NCBI GenBank assembly: GCA_947303895.1
Contig: CAMYZQ010000007.1
Coordinates: 1-34,384, forward strand
DNA from: an uncultured Bacillota bacterium
GTDB taxonomy: Bacteria > Bacillota_I > Bacilli_A > RF39 > UBA660
Length of the DNA: 34,384 nt
Direction of reading: 5' to 3'
A program made the position numbers and the translations under genes. The notes beneath the pieces are model-generated. The model ran no database searches and had not been told where the DNA came from. It saw only the letters and a program-made list of their open reading frames with translations. Within the stretch, counting starts at the first letter, position 1. The number at the start of each line of letters is the position of its first letter. Below are positions 7,281 through 15,488 of the stretch, piece after piece.

Positions 7281-8184
7281 ATTTTACAAAATCATATATT
7301 GTTTCATCAAAATAATGTTTACCATCATTTTTTTCTTTTAATTCGTCTGTTGTTATTAAGAAATAATCATGTATTGTTAACTCAGTTCCATTTGAATATA
7401 TTGGATCATCCCAAGTTAAATCTATGTGATACCATGTATTATTTAATTTAACTAAATTCCATACATGTTCATCATTAGTTATTTTTACATTTTCTAAATC
7501 TAATTTATCTAAGAAGAATGCAAGTGTATCTGCATATGCATCACATACTGCCATGCCTTCAAATAGGGCTCCAATAGCAGAATTAGAATTATATTTGGAT
7601 TCTCCAGTTTCTGCTCTTACAGAATCATATGTATTATGATCTGCTATATAATCATGAAATACCTTTATTTTATCTTTAATATCAGAATAATTATTAATTC
7701 TAAGAGCTACTATTAATCTATCTATTTCTTTATCTATTTTTTCTAGTTCTTCATCTGTATATTTCTTTTCTACATTTAAAGTAATATTCTTATCTGTTGT
7801 ATAAGATGTTTTAATAGATTTAAATGAATTCTTTGGATTAACTAATTGGTTATAAGTACTTAATACTTCTTGATCTATTCTATCTATATCTGATAAACAA
7901 TTATAATTATGACTACATTTAAATGAATATATATCATAACCATTATTTAATACAGTATAGAACATAGAATATAATTCTTCTTTATTATTAACGTGATCTC
8001 TATCAATAATTGATAGGTTACTACTATAATTTTCTTTGGTATTTTCTTTAACATAATATAATTCATTATTAACAATTTTATATTCATAATTATCTATTAA
8101 ACTATAAATTGATTTATGAGTTCCTATATAACTAAATGATATAAATATTAAAACAAACTCTAATGGGATTAATATTCTTTTCAT
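7279..8184 (-). CDS. Exported or membrane-anchored transglutaminase-like protein
   Basis: The protein is 301 aa. Residues 4-20 form a hydrophobic N-terminal segment after MKR, so it is exported or anchored outside the membrane. The C-terminal part carries the transglutaminase-like (papain-fold) triad: Cys214 in GMAVCDAYADTLAFFLDKL, His240 in HVWN, and Asp255 in WYHIDLTWDD. In bacteria this domain is usually a cysteine protease or peptide-crosslink enzyme acting on cell-wall or surface proteins; the substrate here is unknown. The region between the anchor and the domain is helical and charged. The start is ATG 8184, with AGAGGTAA just upstream and an extended -10 box before that. It is monocistronic. 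Confidence 0.82.
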   Translation of the reverse strand: MKRILIPLEFVLIFISFSYIGTHKSIYSLIDNYEYKIVNNELYYVKENTKENYSSNLSIIDRDHVNNKEELYSMFYTVLNNGYDIYSFKCSHNYNCLSDIDRIDQEVLSTYNQLVNPKNSFKSIKTSYTTDKNITLNVEKKYTDEELEKIDKEIDRLIVALRINNYSDIKDKIKVFHDYIADHNTYDSVRAETGESKYNSNSAIGALFEGMAVCDAYADTLAFFLDKLDLENVKITNDEHVWNLVKLNNTWYHIDLTWDDPIYSNGTELTIHDYFLITTDELKEKNDGKHYFDETIYDFVK

Positions 8185-8201
8185 ATTTTACCTCTATAAG
8201 A

Positions 8202-8210
8202 ATTATAGCA
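8202..8210 (-). promoter_or_regulatory. Promoter of the transglutaminase-like gene (extended -10)
   Basis: On the minus strand TG-C-TATAAT runs from 8210 to 8202, six bases before AGAGG (8195 to 8191). The position of the -35 box falls in the loop of the rpsT terminator (TTAATA, weak). Confidence 0.65.
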
Positions 8211-8211
8211 T

Positions 8212-8238
8212 AAAAAAAATATCTTATTAAAAGATATT
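8212..8238 (-). terminator. Terminator of rpsT
   Basis: Read on the minus strand, AATATCTT (8238 to 8231) pairs with AAGATATT (8225 to 8218) over a 5-base loop, followed by a run of eight T counting the last stem bases. The hairpin overlaps the rpsT stop codon. Confidence 0.85.
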
Positions 8239-8473
8239 ATTTATTTAATTTAGAGTTTACACGTGATTTTTCTCTAGCTGCTTTATTTTTAGTTATTATA
8301 TTTTTAGAAGCTGCCTTATCAATTCTTCTATTAGCTTCGTTTACAGTTGCTTCAGTTGGGTTAGCTAATGCCTTTTTAATAGCAGACTTCATTCTTGATT
8401 TAATTGGAACGTTTTCTTCACTTTGTCTTTCTGTAACTAAAATTCTTTTTTTAGCACTTTTAATATTTGCCAT
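8237..8473 (-). CDS. rpsT: 30S ribosomal protein S20
   Basis: S20 binds 16S rRNA early in small-subunit assembly. The 78-aa sequence is typical: MANIKSAKKRI at the N-terminus, then KSRMKSAIKKAL, RRIDKAASKNIITKNKAAR and a lysine-rich tail. The start is ATG 8473, with a strong GGAGGTGA SD; an in-frame ATG 63 bases upstream has no SD and is rejected. It is divergent from lepA, an arrangement often kept in Firmicutes. It has its own promoter and terminator. Confidence 0.97.
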   Translation of the reverse strand: MANIKSAKKRILVTERQSEENVPIKSRMKSAIKKALANPTEATVNEANRRIDKAASKNIITKNKAAREKSRVNSKLNK

Positions 8474-8507
8474 GATTTCACCTCCGATTGGTTGTTTGAC
8501 TTTTATA

Positions 8508-8536
8508 ATTTTAACAAATAATGTAGAAAAATGCAA
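8508..8536 (-). promoter_or_regulatory. Candidate rpsT promoter
   Basis: Minus strand TTGCAT (8536 to 8531) and TAAAAT (8513 to 8508) at 17-base spacing. TATAAA at 8507-8502 is an alternative -10 box. The leader to ATG 8473 would be about 25-30 nt. Confidence 0.45.
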
Positions 8537-8557
8537 TAAAAACCTTAAAAAATATAG

Positions 8558-8563
8558 TATAAT
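8558..8563 (+). promoter_or_regulatory. -10 box of lepA
   Basis: A perfect TATAAT, six bases before AGGTGA (8570-8575). No TG extension and no convincing -35 box. The predicted leader is about 11 nt, as for mutL and uvrC. Confidence 0.55.
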
Positions 8564-8580
8564 ATTTTTAGGTGAAAAAA

Positions 8581-10365
8581 ATGAATCAAGAGAAAATTAG
8601 AAACTTTGCGATAATTGCTCACATAGATCATGGTAAAAGTACTTTAGCAGATAGAATACTTGAACTTAGTGGTAATGTTTCTAAAAGAGAAATGACAGAT
8701 CAAATCTTAGATAATATGGAACTTGAAAAAGAAAGAGGAATTACCATTAAGATGAATGCTGTTAGATTAAATTATAAGGGTTATGAATTTAATTTAATAG
8801 ATACACCAGGGCATGTAGACTTTTCTTATGAAGTTTCAAGATCATTAGCTGCTTGTGAAGGAGCTATTTTACTTGTGGATGCAACTCAAGGAATAGAAGC
8901 TCAAACTCTAGCTAATTATTATCTTGCATTAGAAAATGATTTAGAGATTATACCTGTTATTAATAAGATTGATTTACCAAATGCAGATCCTGAAAAGGTT
9001 ACTTTAGAGTTAATTAATACATTTGGTTTTAAAAGAGATGAAATAATACTTACTTCTGGTAAAACAGGAGAGGGTGTAGATAAATTATTAGATGCTGTTA
9101 TAGAGAAGATTCCTGCTCCAAAAGGAAATAATAATGGAAAACTTAAAGCATTAATATTTGACTCCGTATTTGATAGTTACAAAGGTGTTATTGTACATGT
9201 AAGAATAGTTGATGGTAAATTAACTAATAAAAGTAAAATTAGATTCATGTCTAATAATTCTAGTTATGATATTACTGAACTTGGATATACTACACCTAAA
9301 ATAGTAAATGTTAGTGAACTTAATGCAGGAGACGTAGGTTATTTATGTGCATCTATTAAAACAATATCTGATATTAAAATAGGTGATACTATTACTTTAG
9401 ATAATGATCCTTGTGATGAACCATTAAAGGGTTATTCTGAAGTAAAACCAATGGTATATTCTGGAATATTTCCAGTTGAAACTAGAGAGTATGATCTTCT
9501 TAAAGACGCTTTAGAAAAATTAGCTATTAATGACGCATCTTTAACATTTACTCCAGAAACATCTAAAGCGTTAGGTTTTGGATTTAGATGTGGTTTCTTA
9601 GGCCTTCTTCATATGGATATCATTAAAGAAAGATTACAAAGAGAATTTAATTTAAATATTATTTTAACAGCTCCTTCAGTTATATATAATGTTTATTTAA
9701 CTAATGGAGATATGGTTAGTATTTCTAATCCAAGTGATATGCCTCCAATGGAGAGACTATCTTATATAGAAGAACCATATATTAAAACAAATATATTTAC
9801 TCCAACAGATTATATAGGTCCAATAATGGAACTATGTGAAAATAAAAGAGGTACATTTGTTAATATGGAATATATTAATGAAACAAGAGTAAATATTCAT
9901 TATGAATTACCATTATCTGAAATCATGTACGATTTCTTTGATAAATTAAAAAGCGCAACAAAAGGGTATGCGTCTTTTGATTATGAATTAATAGGTTATA
10001 GAGTTAATAAACTTGTTAAAATGGATATACTTTTAAATGGTGAAAAAGTAGATGCTTTATCTATGATTGTACATAAAGATTTTGCTTATAATATTGGTAA
10101 AAACATGGTTAATAAACTTAGAGAAATTATTCCAAGACAAATGTTTGAAGTTCCTGTGCAAGCATTCATTAATAATAAAGCTATTGCTAGAGAAACTATC
10201 AAACCACTTAGAAAGAATGTACTTGCTAAATGTTATGGTGGTGATATAACTCGTAAGAGAAAACTTCTTGAAAAGCAAAAAGAAGGTAAAAAGAAGATGA
10301 AGATGATTGGATCCGTAGAAGTTCCGCCAGAGGCATTTCTAGAAATACTAGATTTAAGGAAGTGA
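8581..10365 (+). CDS. lepA: Elongation factor 4 (LepA GTPase)
   Basis: LepA/EF4 is a ribosome-binding translational GTPase related to EF-G, linked to back-translocation and subunit biogenesis. The G domain starts at once with AHIDHGKST (G1), then ERGITIK (G2), DTPGHVDF (G3) and NKIDLP (G4). EF-G-like domains and the LepA-specific C-terminal domain follow, with [19 protein letters not shown] and [27 protein letters not shown] split across its end. Length 594 aa is normal. The start is ATG 8581, five bases after AGGTGA; the GTG at 8572 is inside that SD. Six bases after its stop the next gene begins, so the unknown gene at 10371 is probably co-transcribed. Confidence 0.97.
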   Translation: MNQEKIRNFAIIAHIDHGKSTLADRILELSGNVSKREMTDQILDNMELEKERGITIKMNAVRLNYKGYEFNLIDTPGHVDFSYEVSRSLAACEGAILLVDATQGIEAQTLANYYLALENDLEIIPVINKIDLPNADPEKVTLELINTFGFKRDEIILTSGKTGEGVDKLLDAVIEKIPAPKGNNNGKLKALIFDSVFDSYKGVIVHVRIVDGKLTNKSKIRFMSNNSSYDITELGYTTPKIVNVSELNAGDVGYLCASIKTISDIKIGDTITLDNDPCDEPLKGYSEVKPMVYSGIFPVETREYDLLKDALEKLAINDASLTFTPETSKALGFGFRCGFLGLLHMDIIKERLQREFNLNIILTAPSVIYNVYLTNGDMVSISNPSDMPPMERLSYIEEPYIKTNIFTPTDYIGPIMELCENKRGTFVNMEYINETRVNIHYELPLSEIMYDFFDKLKSATKGYASFDYELIGYRVNKLVKMDILLNGEKVDALSMIVHKDFAYNIGKNMVNKLREIIPRQMFEVPVQAFINNKAIARETIKPLRKNVLAKCYGGDITRKRKLLEKQKEGKKKMKMIGSVEVPPEAFLEILDLRK

Positions 10366-10370
10366 TATAG

Positions 10371-12098
10371 ATGGCAAATATTTATGAAGAATTTAATACT
10401 ATTTTACCTAGAATTATTTCTGATTTAAATAATATGCAAGAACAAATAAAGCTTGACGCAAAAGAATTAAGGGATGAAGTAAATAGTAAAGAAAAGAGAG
10501 TTGTTGAAGTTGATGCAGGTGATTTGACACCAGAGCAGGCAAAGGAATATGCTAAATTAGAAGAAGACATTAATGATTTTGAAAAACTTGTCACTTCTGC
10601 TACTGCTTTTTTAAATGTATGTATATCACAAAAAGAAATAATAAAAAAAATTTACGATTTTAATCCTTTGTCTAGTGATTCTCAAGAATTTATTAATTTA
10701 ATAGATAGTTTATTATCTCCTGATGTTGACGAAGATGCCTATAATACTGTTAAAAGTATGGGAACTAAGGTTGGAGTTAAATATCGTATCCTTAGCAATG
10801 AAATGTCAAGAGTTGATAAATTATATACAGCTGCTATAAATATTAGTAGTAATAATTTAAATTCTAATAATACAGATTATTTGGGAGACAAAGTAAACAT
10901 TATAGGATTAATTAAATTTGCTTTAGGTTCAAAGAATTATGCGTTTTTTGAAAGATATTATGATATAAACATTGATTATCTAAATGAAGTAATAAAAAGA
11001 ACTAAAAAAGAAATAGCAGATGCTGGTAATAGATTAAGTGAAATAGAATCTGCTTTATCTAAAAAAGTTAGGGATGAAATAATTGATGACTTGCAAGGAA
11101 AGAAAGATAGTATAGCACTAAGAATTCAAAAACTCGAAAATATTTCTAGACTTGCAAATGAATATGATGAAAAAGGTGATCAAGAAACATTATTGCCTTT
11201 TCTAGATGCTCTACTTGATCTAGATTTAATTTCATCTAGAGAATATAAATTAATTGCCTATGAGGAAAAAGAAGAAAAGCCTGTTGAAAAAACTCCTATT
11301 GAAGAAAAAGAGGAAATTCAAGTTAAAAAAGAAATTATGCCTTTAGATGGTGAATACTTTGCCAGACCTGAAACACAATTTATAATGTGTTTTGTAGGCG
11401 ATGATGGTGATGATATTTATTATGATTTATATGAATATTTAGAAAAACAAGATAGATTACTTGCAGAAAAAGAATTGATAGATACATTTAATGGATTATA
11501 TTTAGATAAAAATTATCTAAGTAAACTTGGAAAAAAACCTCTTGATTTTTACGGCAATGATAAAACTGTTGCCTTAGTAGAACCACCATTGAATTTTGAT
11601 TATAAAAGATTAGGAACACATCATGATTCGTTTAGAATGCATGCGATTACTAGATATTCTCATTTGTTAACAGAATTAGGTTTTGGCTCTGGTAATATAA
11701 TTTTATTTGGAGCTGCAGGTAAAAATAAAGATGATAAAACTAAATCAGAAACTTATCAAAGAATGGGGAAAAGATGTATAGCTGCTCTTAGTCAAATTGG
11801 AGAACATATATTAACTAACAGTCTAGATAATATAGAACATATTACTAGAAGATATATTCCAAGAAGCTTGTTAAGTCCAAATGATATTGAAAAAGATAAT
11901 AATCATCAGTTTGCTGGCAAACATAAAGAAACAGGTTTGGATAGAAAAAAAGGAGATTATTTCTTATATGATGTTTTAGATGATGAATCCAAGCAAAAAG
12001 TTTATAATTATTTACATGATTATTTTGAAATGCAAACTACAAAAATGTTTGAAATAATAAAAGATTATGAAAATAACAAAAATAAATCTTATGAATAA
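10371..12098 (+). CDS. Large hypothetical protein, 575 aa
   Basis: I do not recognise a family. There is no signal peptide or membrane helix. Residues 1-300 are mostly charged helix, likely coiled coil, with Leu/Ile/Lys/Glu repeats. An acidic Pro/Glu/Lys hinge lies at about 302-325. The C-terminal part, from about 330 on, looks globular, with DGEYFARPETQFIMCF, a Gly-rich stretch (LGFGSGNIILFGAAGK) and several conserved-looking His and Arg residues (HHDSFRMHAITRY). It starts at ATG 10371, five bases after the lepA stop, with an SD-like AGGAAGTGA inside lepA. An M14-peptidase-like gene follows 35 bases later. Position suggests the two proteins may act together; that is inference only. Confidence 0.8.
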   Translation: MANIYEEFNTILPRIISDLNNMQEQIKLDAKELRDEVNSKEKRVVEVDAGDLTPEQAKEYAKLEEDINDFEKLVTSATAFLNVCISQKEIIKKIYDFNPLSSDSQEFINLIDSLLSPDVDEDAYNTVKSMGTKVGVKYRILSNEMSRVDKLYTAAINISSNNLNSNNTDYLGDKVNIIGLIKFALGSKNYAFFERYYDINIDYLNEVIKRTKKEIADAGNRLSEIESALSKKVRDEIIDDLQGKKDSIALRIQKLENISRLANEYDEKGDQETLLPFLDALLDLDLISSREYKLIAYEEKEEKPVEKTPIEEKEEIQVKKEIMPLDGEYFARPETQFIMCFVGDDGDDIYYDLYEYLEKQDRLLAEKELIDTFNGLYLDKNYLSKLGKKPLDFYGNDKTVALVEPPLNFDYKRLGTHHDSFRMHAITRYSHLLTELGFGSGNIILFGAAGKNKDDKTKSETYQRMGKRCIAALSQIGEHILTNSLDNIEHITRRYIPRSLLSPNDIEKDNNHQFAGKHKETGLDRKKGDYFLYDVLDDESKQKVYNYLHDYFEMQTTKMFEIIKDYENNKNKSYE

Positions 12099-12104
12099 TT
12101 AAGA

Positions 12105-12110
12105 TATAAT
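12105..12110 (+). promoter_or_regulatory. Possible -10 box before the M14-like gene
   Basis: TATAAT lies between the two genes, eight bases or so before GAAAGGAG (12117-12123). There is no TG extension and no -35 box. In DNA this AT-rich it could be chance. Confidence 0.3.
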
Positions 12111-12133
12111 ATTTAAGAAAGGAGCTGTGAAAC

Positions 12134-13933
12134 ATGGAAGCAGAATTAAAAGAGAAAAAACATCCTGATGAGATACAAAGAGTAATTGCATTAGGACAAG
12201 TTTCGGGTAAAGAATATGATTATGAATATGTTTTACCTACATTAGATGTTATTAAAAGAAGAATTGAAACTTTTCTAGAAACTCATAAAGAAATTGCAAC
12301 TATTTTTAAATCTGTTGCTACTTCTAAACTTGGTAAGGGAATAGACATTATACAAATAGGACATGGACCAAAAGAATTATATGTTGTTGGTGGCACACAT
12401 AGTAATGAAATAATAGCGGTAGATGTTGTTTCACAATTCCTAAATTCATTTGATAAAGAATTTGATAAATCTTTATTAGATGAAGTAACTATTAATGTTA
12501 TTCCAATACAAAATCCTGAAGGATATCTAGTATTAGATGCATTAATGAATGAAATAGATGATTATATACGTAGAAACGATAAGATTAATTTACAAGGTTT
12601 TTGCTACGACTATTATATAAATTATAGAACTGATTCTCTTGTGTATTTATCATTCAAAGAAATGAATAAATTTCTAGGTAGTGAAGATTTTATTAATCAA
12701 TTTAGAAATTTTATAATGAATAATACAATATATAAAAGATTACATGAAAAACAAATAGTAGTTGATGGTAAAAAAGTTGGTAATAGTGTATTTCCTGTTA
12801 TGAATAGAGAACTTGGTTATGCTAATCCAAAAGATGGAGATACTATGATGATGACATTTGATGAAAGACTTCTTAGTATTGATCCAAGTTTACCATTAAA
12901 AGATTATTTAAAAGAAGTTAGAAATGTTATTACAGATACAAAAGAAAAAGTGGATTCTAATGATCAATATAATATAGGATTTATAAAATACTTAGATCTA
13001 TTATTTGATGCACTTCTTACAGTTCCACTAAAACCTGTTGAATTAGAAAATATTCCGAAAAGTCATCATGATATGCTTAAAGATGCATCGTTAAATGCAC
13101 ATTTAACAATAAAAGATGAACTTGATAATGCTAAAAAAATATTACCTGGATTAAAAGTTGCTATTAATAATAGTATATTAATGACTTGTACTAAGGATCA
13201 AGTTAGTTCTATTATTACAGAATATGCTGCTAATATTAATAATGGAGTTAACTTAAACGGTAATAGTGTATATAGCCCAGGTATAGAAAAAGAAATTAAA
13301 GAAGAAAAAGACTATAGTAAGAATGCTTCAATAGCTAATCTTAGAAATTATTATAGATTAAGTCCTCTTGGTAGTTCTGTTTCAAGAGGAATGGAATGGG
13401 TTGCTAGAACATCAACTCTTACTGAAGAAAATATGGTCTATGAAAATGAAAACCAAATGTTATTAGATGTTTTATCTGATTCTATGAATAATGGTATTTA
13501 TGGTGGTCTTATTTTATGCCATGGTACTGGTGGTGAATTTTACTATAAACCAAATGCAGAATTATCCGGAGAAAACTATTCAAGTTTTGTTGAATATAAT
13601 GATAAATTATCTACATCTATGCAAGATGCAGTAGATGATATAGTTAAGGACTTAGATCCAGATAGAGCTAATACTCTTATGGAAACTGGTAAACATTATT
13701 ATAGAAAAAGAGATGACGATGATAATACAGGTTTTGGAGATTACTTAAGAGCTAAATATCCTGGAGTTATATTATTTGAAAATTCTGTAATGGGTGGTAA
13801 TCCATTTGGACCTTATGGTGATATAAATAACTATGTAAGAACTGTTGCAGGTTTTAACGCTGCAATAGAAAGTGCTTGTAAGACACTTGCTCTTACTAAT
13901 AAAAATAATTATGGAGGAAAAAATTCTCTATAG
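12134..13933 (+). CDS. M14-family zinc carboxypeptidase-like protein, cytoplasmic
   Basis: The protein is 599 aa without a signal peptide. It carries M14 carboxypeptidase features: GGTHSNEI with the first zinc ligands His89 and Glu92, followed by the usual strand and NPEGY block (INVIPIQNPEGY). A later LILCHGTGGEFYY could supply the third ligand, His463. VILFENSVMGG near the C-terminus is a candidate for the catalytic Glu. In ordinary M14 enzymes the HxxE pair and the last His are about 125 residues apart. Here the gap is about 370, so a large helical insert splits the domain. The likely role is trimming C-terminal residues of peptides or cell-wall precursors in the cytoplasm. It lies 12 bases before hemW. 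Family moderately sure; substrate unknown. Confidence 0.72.
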   Translation: MEAELKEKKHPDEIQRVIALGQVSGKEYDYEYVLPTLDVIKRRIETFLETHKEIATIFKSVATSKLGKGIDIIQIGHGPKELYVVGGTHSNEIIAVDVVSQFLNSFDKEFDKSLLDEVTINVIPIQNPEGYLVLDALMNEIDDYIRRNDKINLQGFCYDYYINYRTDSLVYLSFKEMNKFLGSEDFINQFRNFIMNNTIYKRLHEKQIVVDGKKVGNSVFPVMNRELGYANPKDGDTMMMTFDERLLSIDPSLPLKDYLKEVRNVITDTKEKVDSNDQYNIGFIKYLDLLFDALLTVPLKPVELENIPKSHHDMLKDASLNAHLTIKDELDNAKKILPGLKVAINNSILMTCTKDQVSSIITEYAANINNGVNLNGNSVYSPGIEKEIKEEKDYSKNASIANLRNYYRLSPLGSSVSRGMEWVARTSTLTEENMVYENENQMLLDVLSDSMNNGIYGGLILCHGTGGEFYYKPNAELSGENYSSFVEYNDKLSTSMQDAVDDIVKDLDPDRANTLMETGKHYYRKRDDDDNTGFGDYLRAKYPGVILFENSVMGGNPFGPYGDINNYVRTVAGFNAAIESACKTLALTNKNNYGGKNSL

Positions 13934-13944
13934 AAGGAGGTATT

Positions 13945-14931
13945 ATGATTAAATCTTGTTATATACATATACCTTTTTGTAAGAAAATATGTTCTTACTG
14001 TGATTTTTGTAAGATTTATTATAATGAAATTTATATAAATAAGTATTTAGATGCTTTAGAAAAAGAAATAGATACTTATTATAAAGGTGAATTATTAGAT
14101 ACATTATATATAGGAGGAGGGACACCTTCTTCTTTATCTTTAGATGAATTAAATAGATTATTTAATATCTTAAAAAAGTTAAATACTAGTGATAAATTAG
14201 AATTTACTATTGAGTGTAATATAGAAGATATTACAGAAGATAAATTAAAACTATTTAAAGATAATTGTATTAATAGAATTAGTATAGGTATTGAATCCTT
14301 TAATGAAGATAATCTTAAGTTTATGAATAGGCCTAGTATTAATTTAGATAAGCTTAATTTAGCTAAGAAATATTTTGATAATATTAATATAGATCTAATA
14401 TATGCTTTGCCTAATGAAACTTTAGAAATACTTAATAGTGATCTAGATAAAGTATTAGAGTTTAACCCTAAACATATTTCTATTTACTCATTAATAATAG
14501 AAAATAACACTATGATTAGAGATTTAGAACCTATTGATGATGAATTAGACTATGAAATGTATAAACTAATATGTGATAGATTATCAAATTATCATCATTA
14601 TGAAATTAGTAATTTTGCTATTCCTGGTTATGAATCTAAGCATAATTTAACATATTGGAATAATGATGAATATTATGGTTTTGGTATGGGTGCATCGGGT
14701 TATACAAATAATATTCGTTATACAAATACAAAAAGTATTAATCATTATATTAAAAATGAATTTAATAGAGTAGAGGAACATCTTAATTCTTTAGATAAAG
14801 AAAAATATGAATTAATAATGGGCTTTAGAAAATTATCTGGTATTAATCTTAATATTTATAAAGAAAAATATAATAAAGATTTATTGGATAATGAAATAAT
14901 TAATAAATTATTAAGTGAAAATAAACTTTAA
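13945..14931 (+). CDS. hemW: HemW-type radical SAM protein, C-terminus cut by in-frame TAA
   Basis: HemW is a radical SAM relative of HemN and acts as a haem chaperone, not a coproporphyrinogen oxidase. The 4Fe-4S motif is Cys12-x3-Cys16-x2-Cys19 (FCKKICSYCDF), followed by IGGGTPSSL and the SIGIESF and ALPNET blocks. The C-terminal HemW region (YWNNDEYYGFGMGASGYTNN) is present. The start is ATG 13945 after a strong AGAAGGAGG. The frame ends at TAA 14929-14931, after 328 residues. The same frame continues for 24 sense codons to a second TAA and encodes what looks like the normal HemW C-terminus. An extra Cys22 follows the CDF motif. No haem pathway genes are nearby. Confidence 0.9.
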   Translation: MIKSCYIHIPFCKKICSYCDFCKIYYNEIYINKYLDALEKEIDTYYKGELLDTLYIGGGTPSSLSLDELNRLFNILKKLNTSDKLEFTIECNIEDITEDKLKLFKDNCINRISIGIESFNEDNLKFMNRPSINLDKLNLAKKYFDNINIDLIYALPNETLEILNSDLDKVLEFNPKHISIYSLIIENNTMIRDLEPIDDELDYEMYKLICDRLSNYHHYEISNFAIPGYESKHNLTYWNNDEYYGFGMGASGYTNNIRYTNTKSINHYIKNEFNRVEEHLNSLDKEKYELIMGFRKLSGINLNIYKEKYNKDLLDNEIINKLLSENKL

Positions 14932-15006
14932 ATTAAAAATAATAATATATTTATAAATAAAGATTATATTTATTTACAAAATGAAATATTATTAGAATTG
15001 ATATAA
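14932..15006 (+). pseudogene. In-frame continuation of hemW after the TAA
   Basis: Reading on in the hemW frame from 14932 gives 24 codons without a stop, then TAA 15004-15006. The peptide ends with KDYIYLQNEILLELI. This has the shape of the final strand and helix of HemW/HemN-like proteins, where a Thr-Lys-Lys-Gly or similar turn leads to an aliphatic NE(V/I)L helix. There is no start codon or SD for it. One base change at 14929-14931 would join the two parts. The last codons overlap the -35 box of the next gene. Confidence 0.6.
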
Positions 15007-15026
15007 TTAATAATTTATAGTATAAT
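14998..15026 (+). promoter_or_regulatory. Promoter of the 15054 gene
   Basis: TTGATA (14998-15003) and TATAAT (15021-15026) at exactly 17-base spacing. The -35 box overlaps the final codons of the hemW continuation. Confidence 0.7.
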
Positions 15027-15053
15027 TAAAACAAGAATAGAGGGTGATATATT

Positions 15054-15410
15054 ATGAATCAAGATAATTTAAGTGACAATAATATGTCACTACCATTTGA
15101 AAAGATTGATACTTCTAATGAAGATATTGAAGTTTTAAAAGATCCTAGAAGAAATCCAATAGAAGTTATTGGAGATGCAGAAAAATCTTTAAATAATAAA
15201 GTGGATTCAATTAAAGAAAATATACAAAATAATGATATATATGAGACATCTGTTGATGTACCCATTATAAAAAATAAAGAACCTAAAAAGAAAATGGAAA
15301 CAGTTTTAAAGGTTCAAATAATACTTGTTATTTTATGGGTAGTATTAACAGTTAGTATTTATTTCTTTGGTTACAAATTATTTGAACCAATAATACCAAT
15401 TAGTTATTAA
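15054..15410 (+). CDS. Small tail-anchored membrane protein, 118 aa
   Basis: I do not recognise a family. Residues 1-80 are acidic and likely disordered (many Asp, Asn, Ser), ending in a basic KNKEPKKK patch. A single membrane helix follows at about 84-110 (VQIILVILWVVLTVSIYFFGY), with a very short tail. With no N-terminal signal, the soluble part most likely faces the cytoplasm. The SD is AGAGGGTGA before ATG 15054. It has its own promoter, and the CIRCE hairpin with T run that follows could end its transcript. Its position before hrcA may be incidental. Confidence 0.75.
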   Translation: MNQDNLSDNNMSLPFEKIDTSNEDIEVLKDPRRNPIEVIGDAEKSLNNKVDSIKENIQNNDIYETSVDVPIIKNKEPKKKMETVLKVQIILVILWVVLTVSIYFFGYKLFEPIIPISY

Positions 15411-15420
15411 AATATGTAAA

Positions 15421-15447
15421 TTAGCACTTGACTATTGACAGTGCTAA
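15421..15447 (+). promoter_or_regulatory. CIRCE operator for HrcA
   Basis: TTAGCACTT-N9-CAGTGCTAA matches the CIRCE consensus TTAGCACTC-N9-GAGTGCTAA, with one change in each arm. It lies just before hrcA, the expected place for HrcA repression of the grpE-dnaK-dnaJ operon. A perfect -35 box TTGACA (15435-15440) lies across the spacer and right arm. Six T (15448-15453) follow, so the RNA could also form a terminator for the 15054 gene. Confidence 0.93.
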
Positions 15448-15463
15448 TTTTTTATTTTATAAT
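15435..15463 (+). promoter_or_regulatory. Heat-shock operon promoter under CIRCE
   Basis: TTGACA (15435-15440), 17 bases, TATAAT (15458-15463): a full consensus vegetative sigma promoter. The -35 box is inside CIRCE, so HrcA binding should block polymerase directly. Confidence 0.9.
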
Positions 15464-15488
15464 TGTAATTGTGTTAGAGGTGATGTTA

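Noticed and set aside
10057..10278. Small frames on both strands inside lepA
   Set aside because: These are shadows of the conserved LepA C-terminal domain.
14929..14931. Programmed readthrough or recoding of TAA in hemW
   Set aside because: TAA is the stop of most genes in the window and no special structure follows it. A mutation or assembly error is simpler.
15435..15488. Upstream start of hrcA at 15435
   Set aside because: It would lie inside the promoter and before the transcription start. The extra hydrophobic residues are not part of HrcA.
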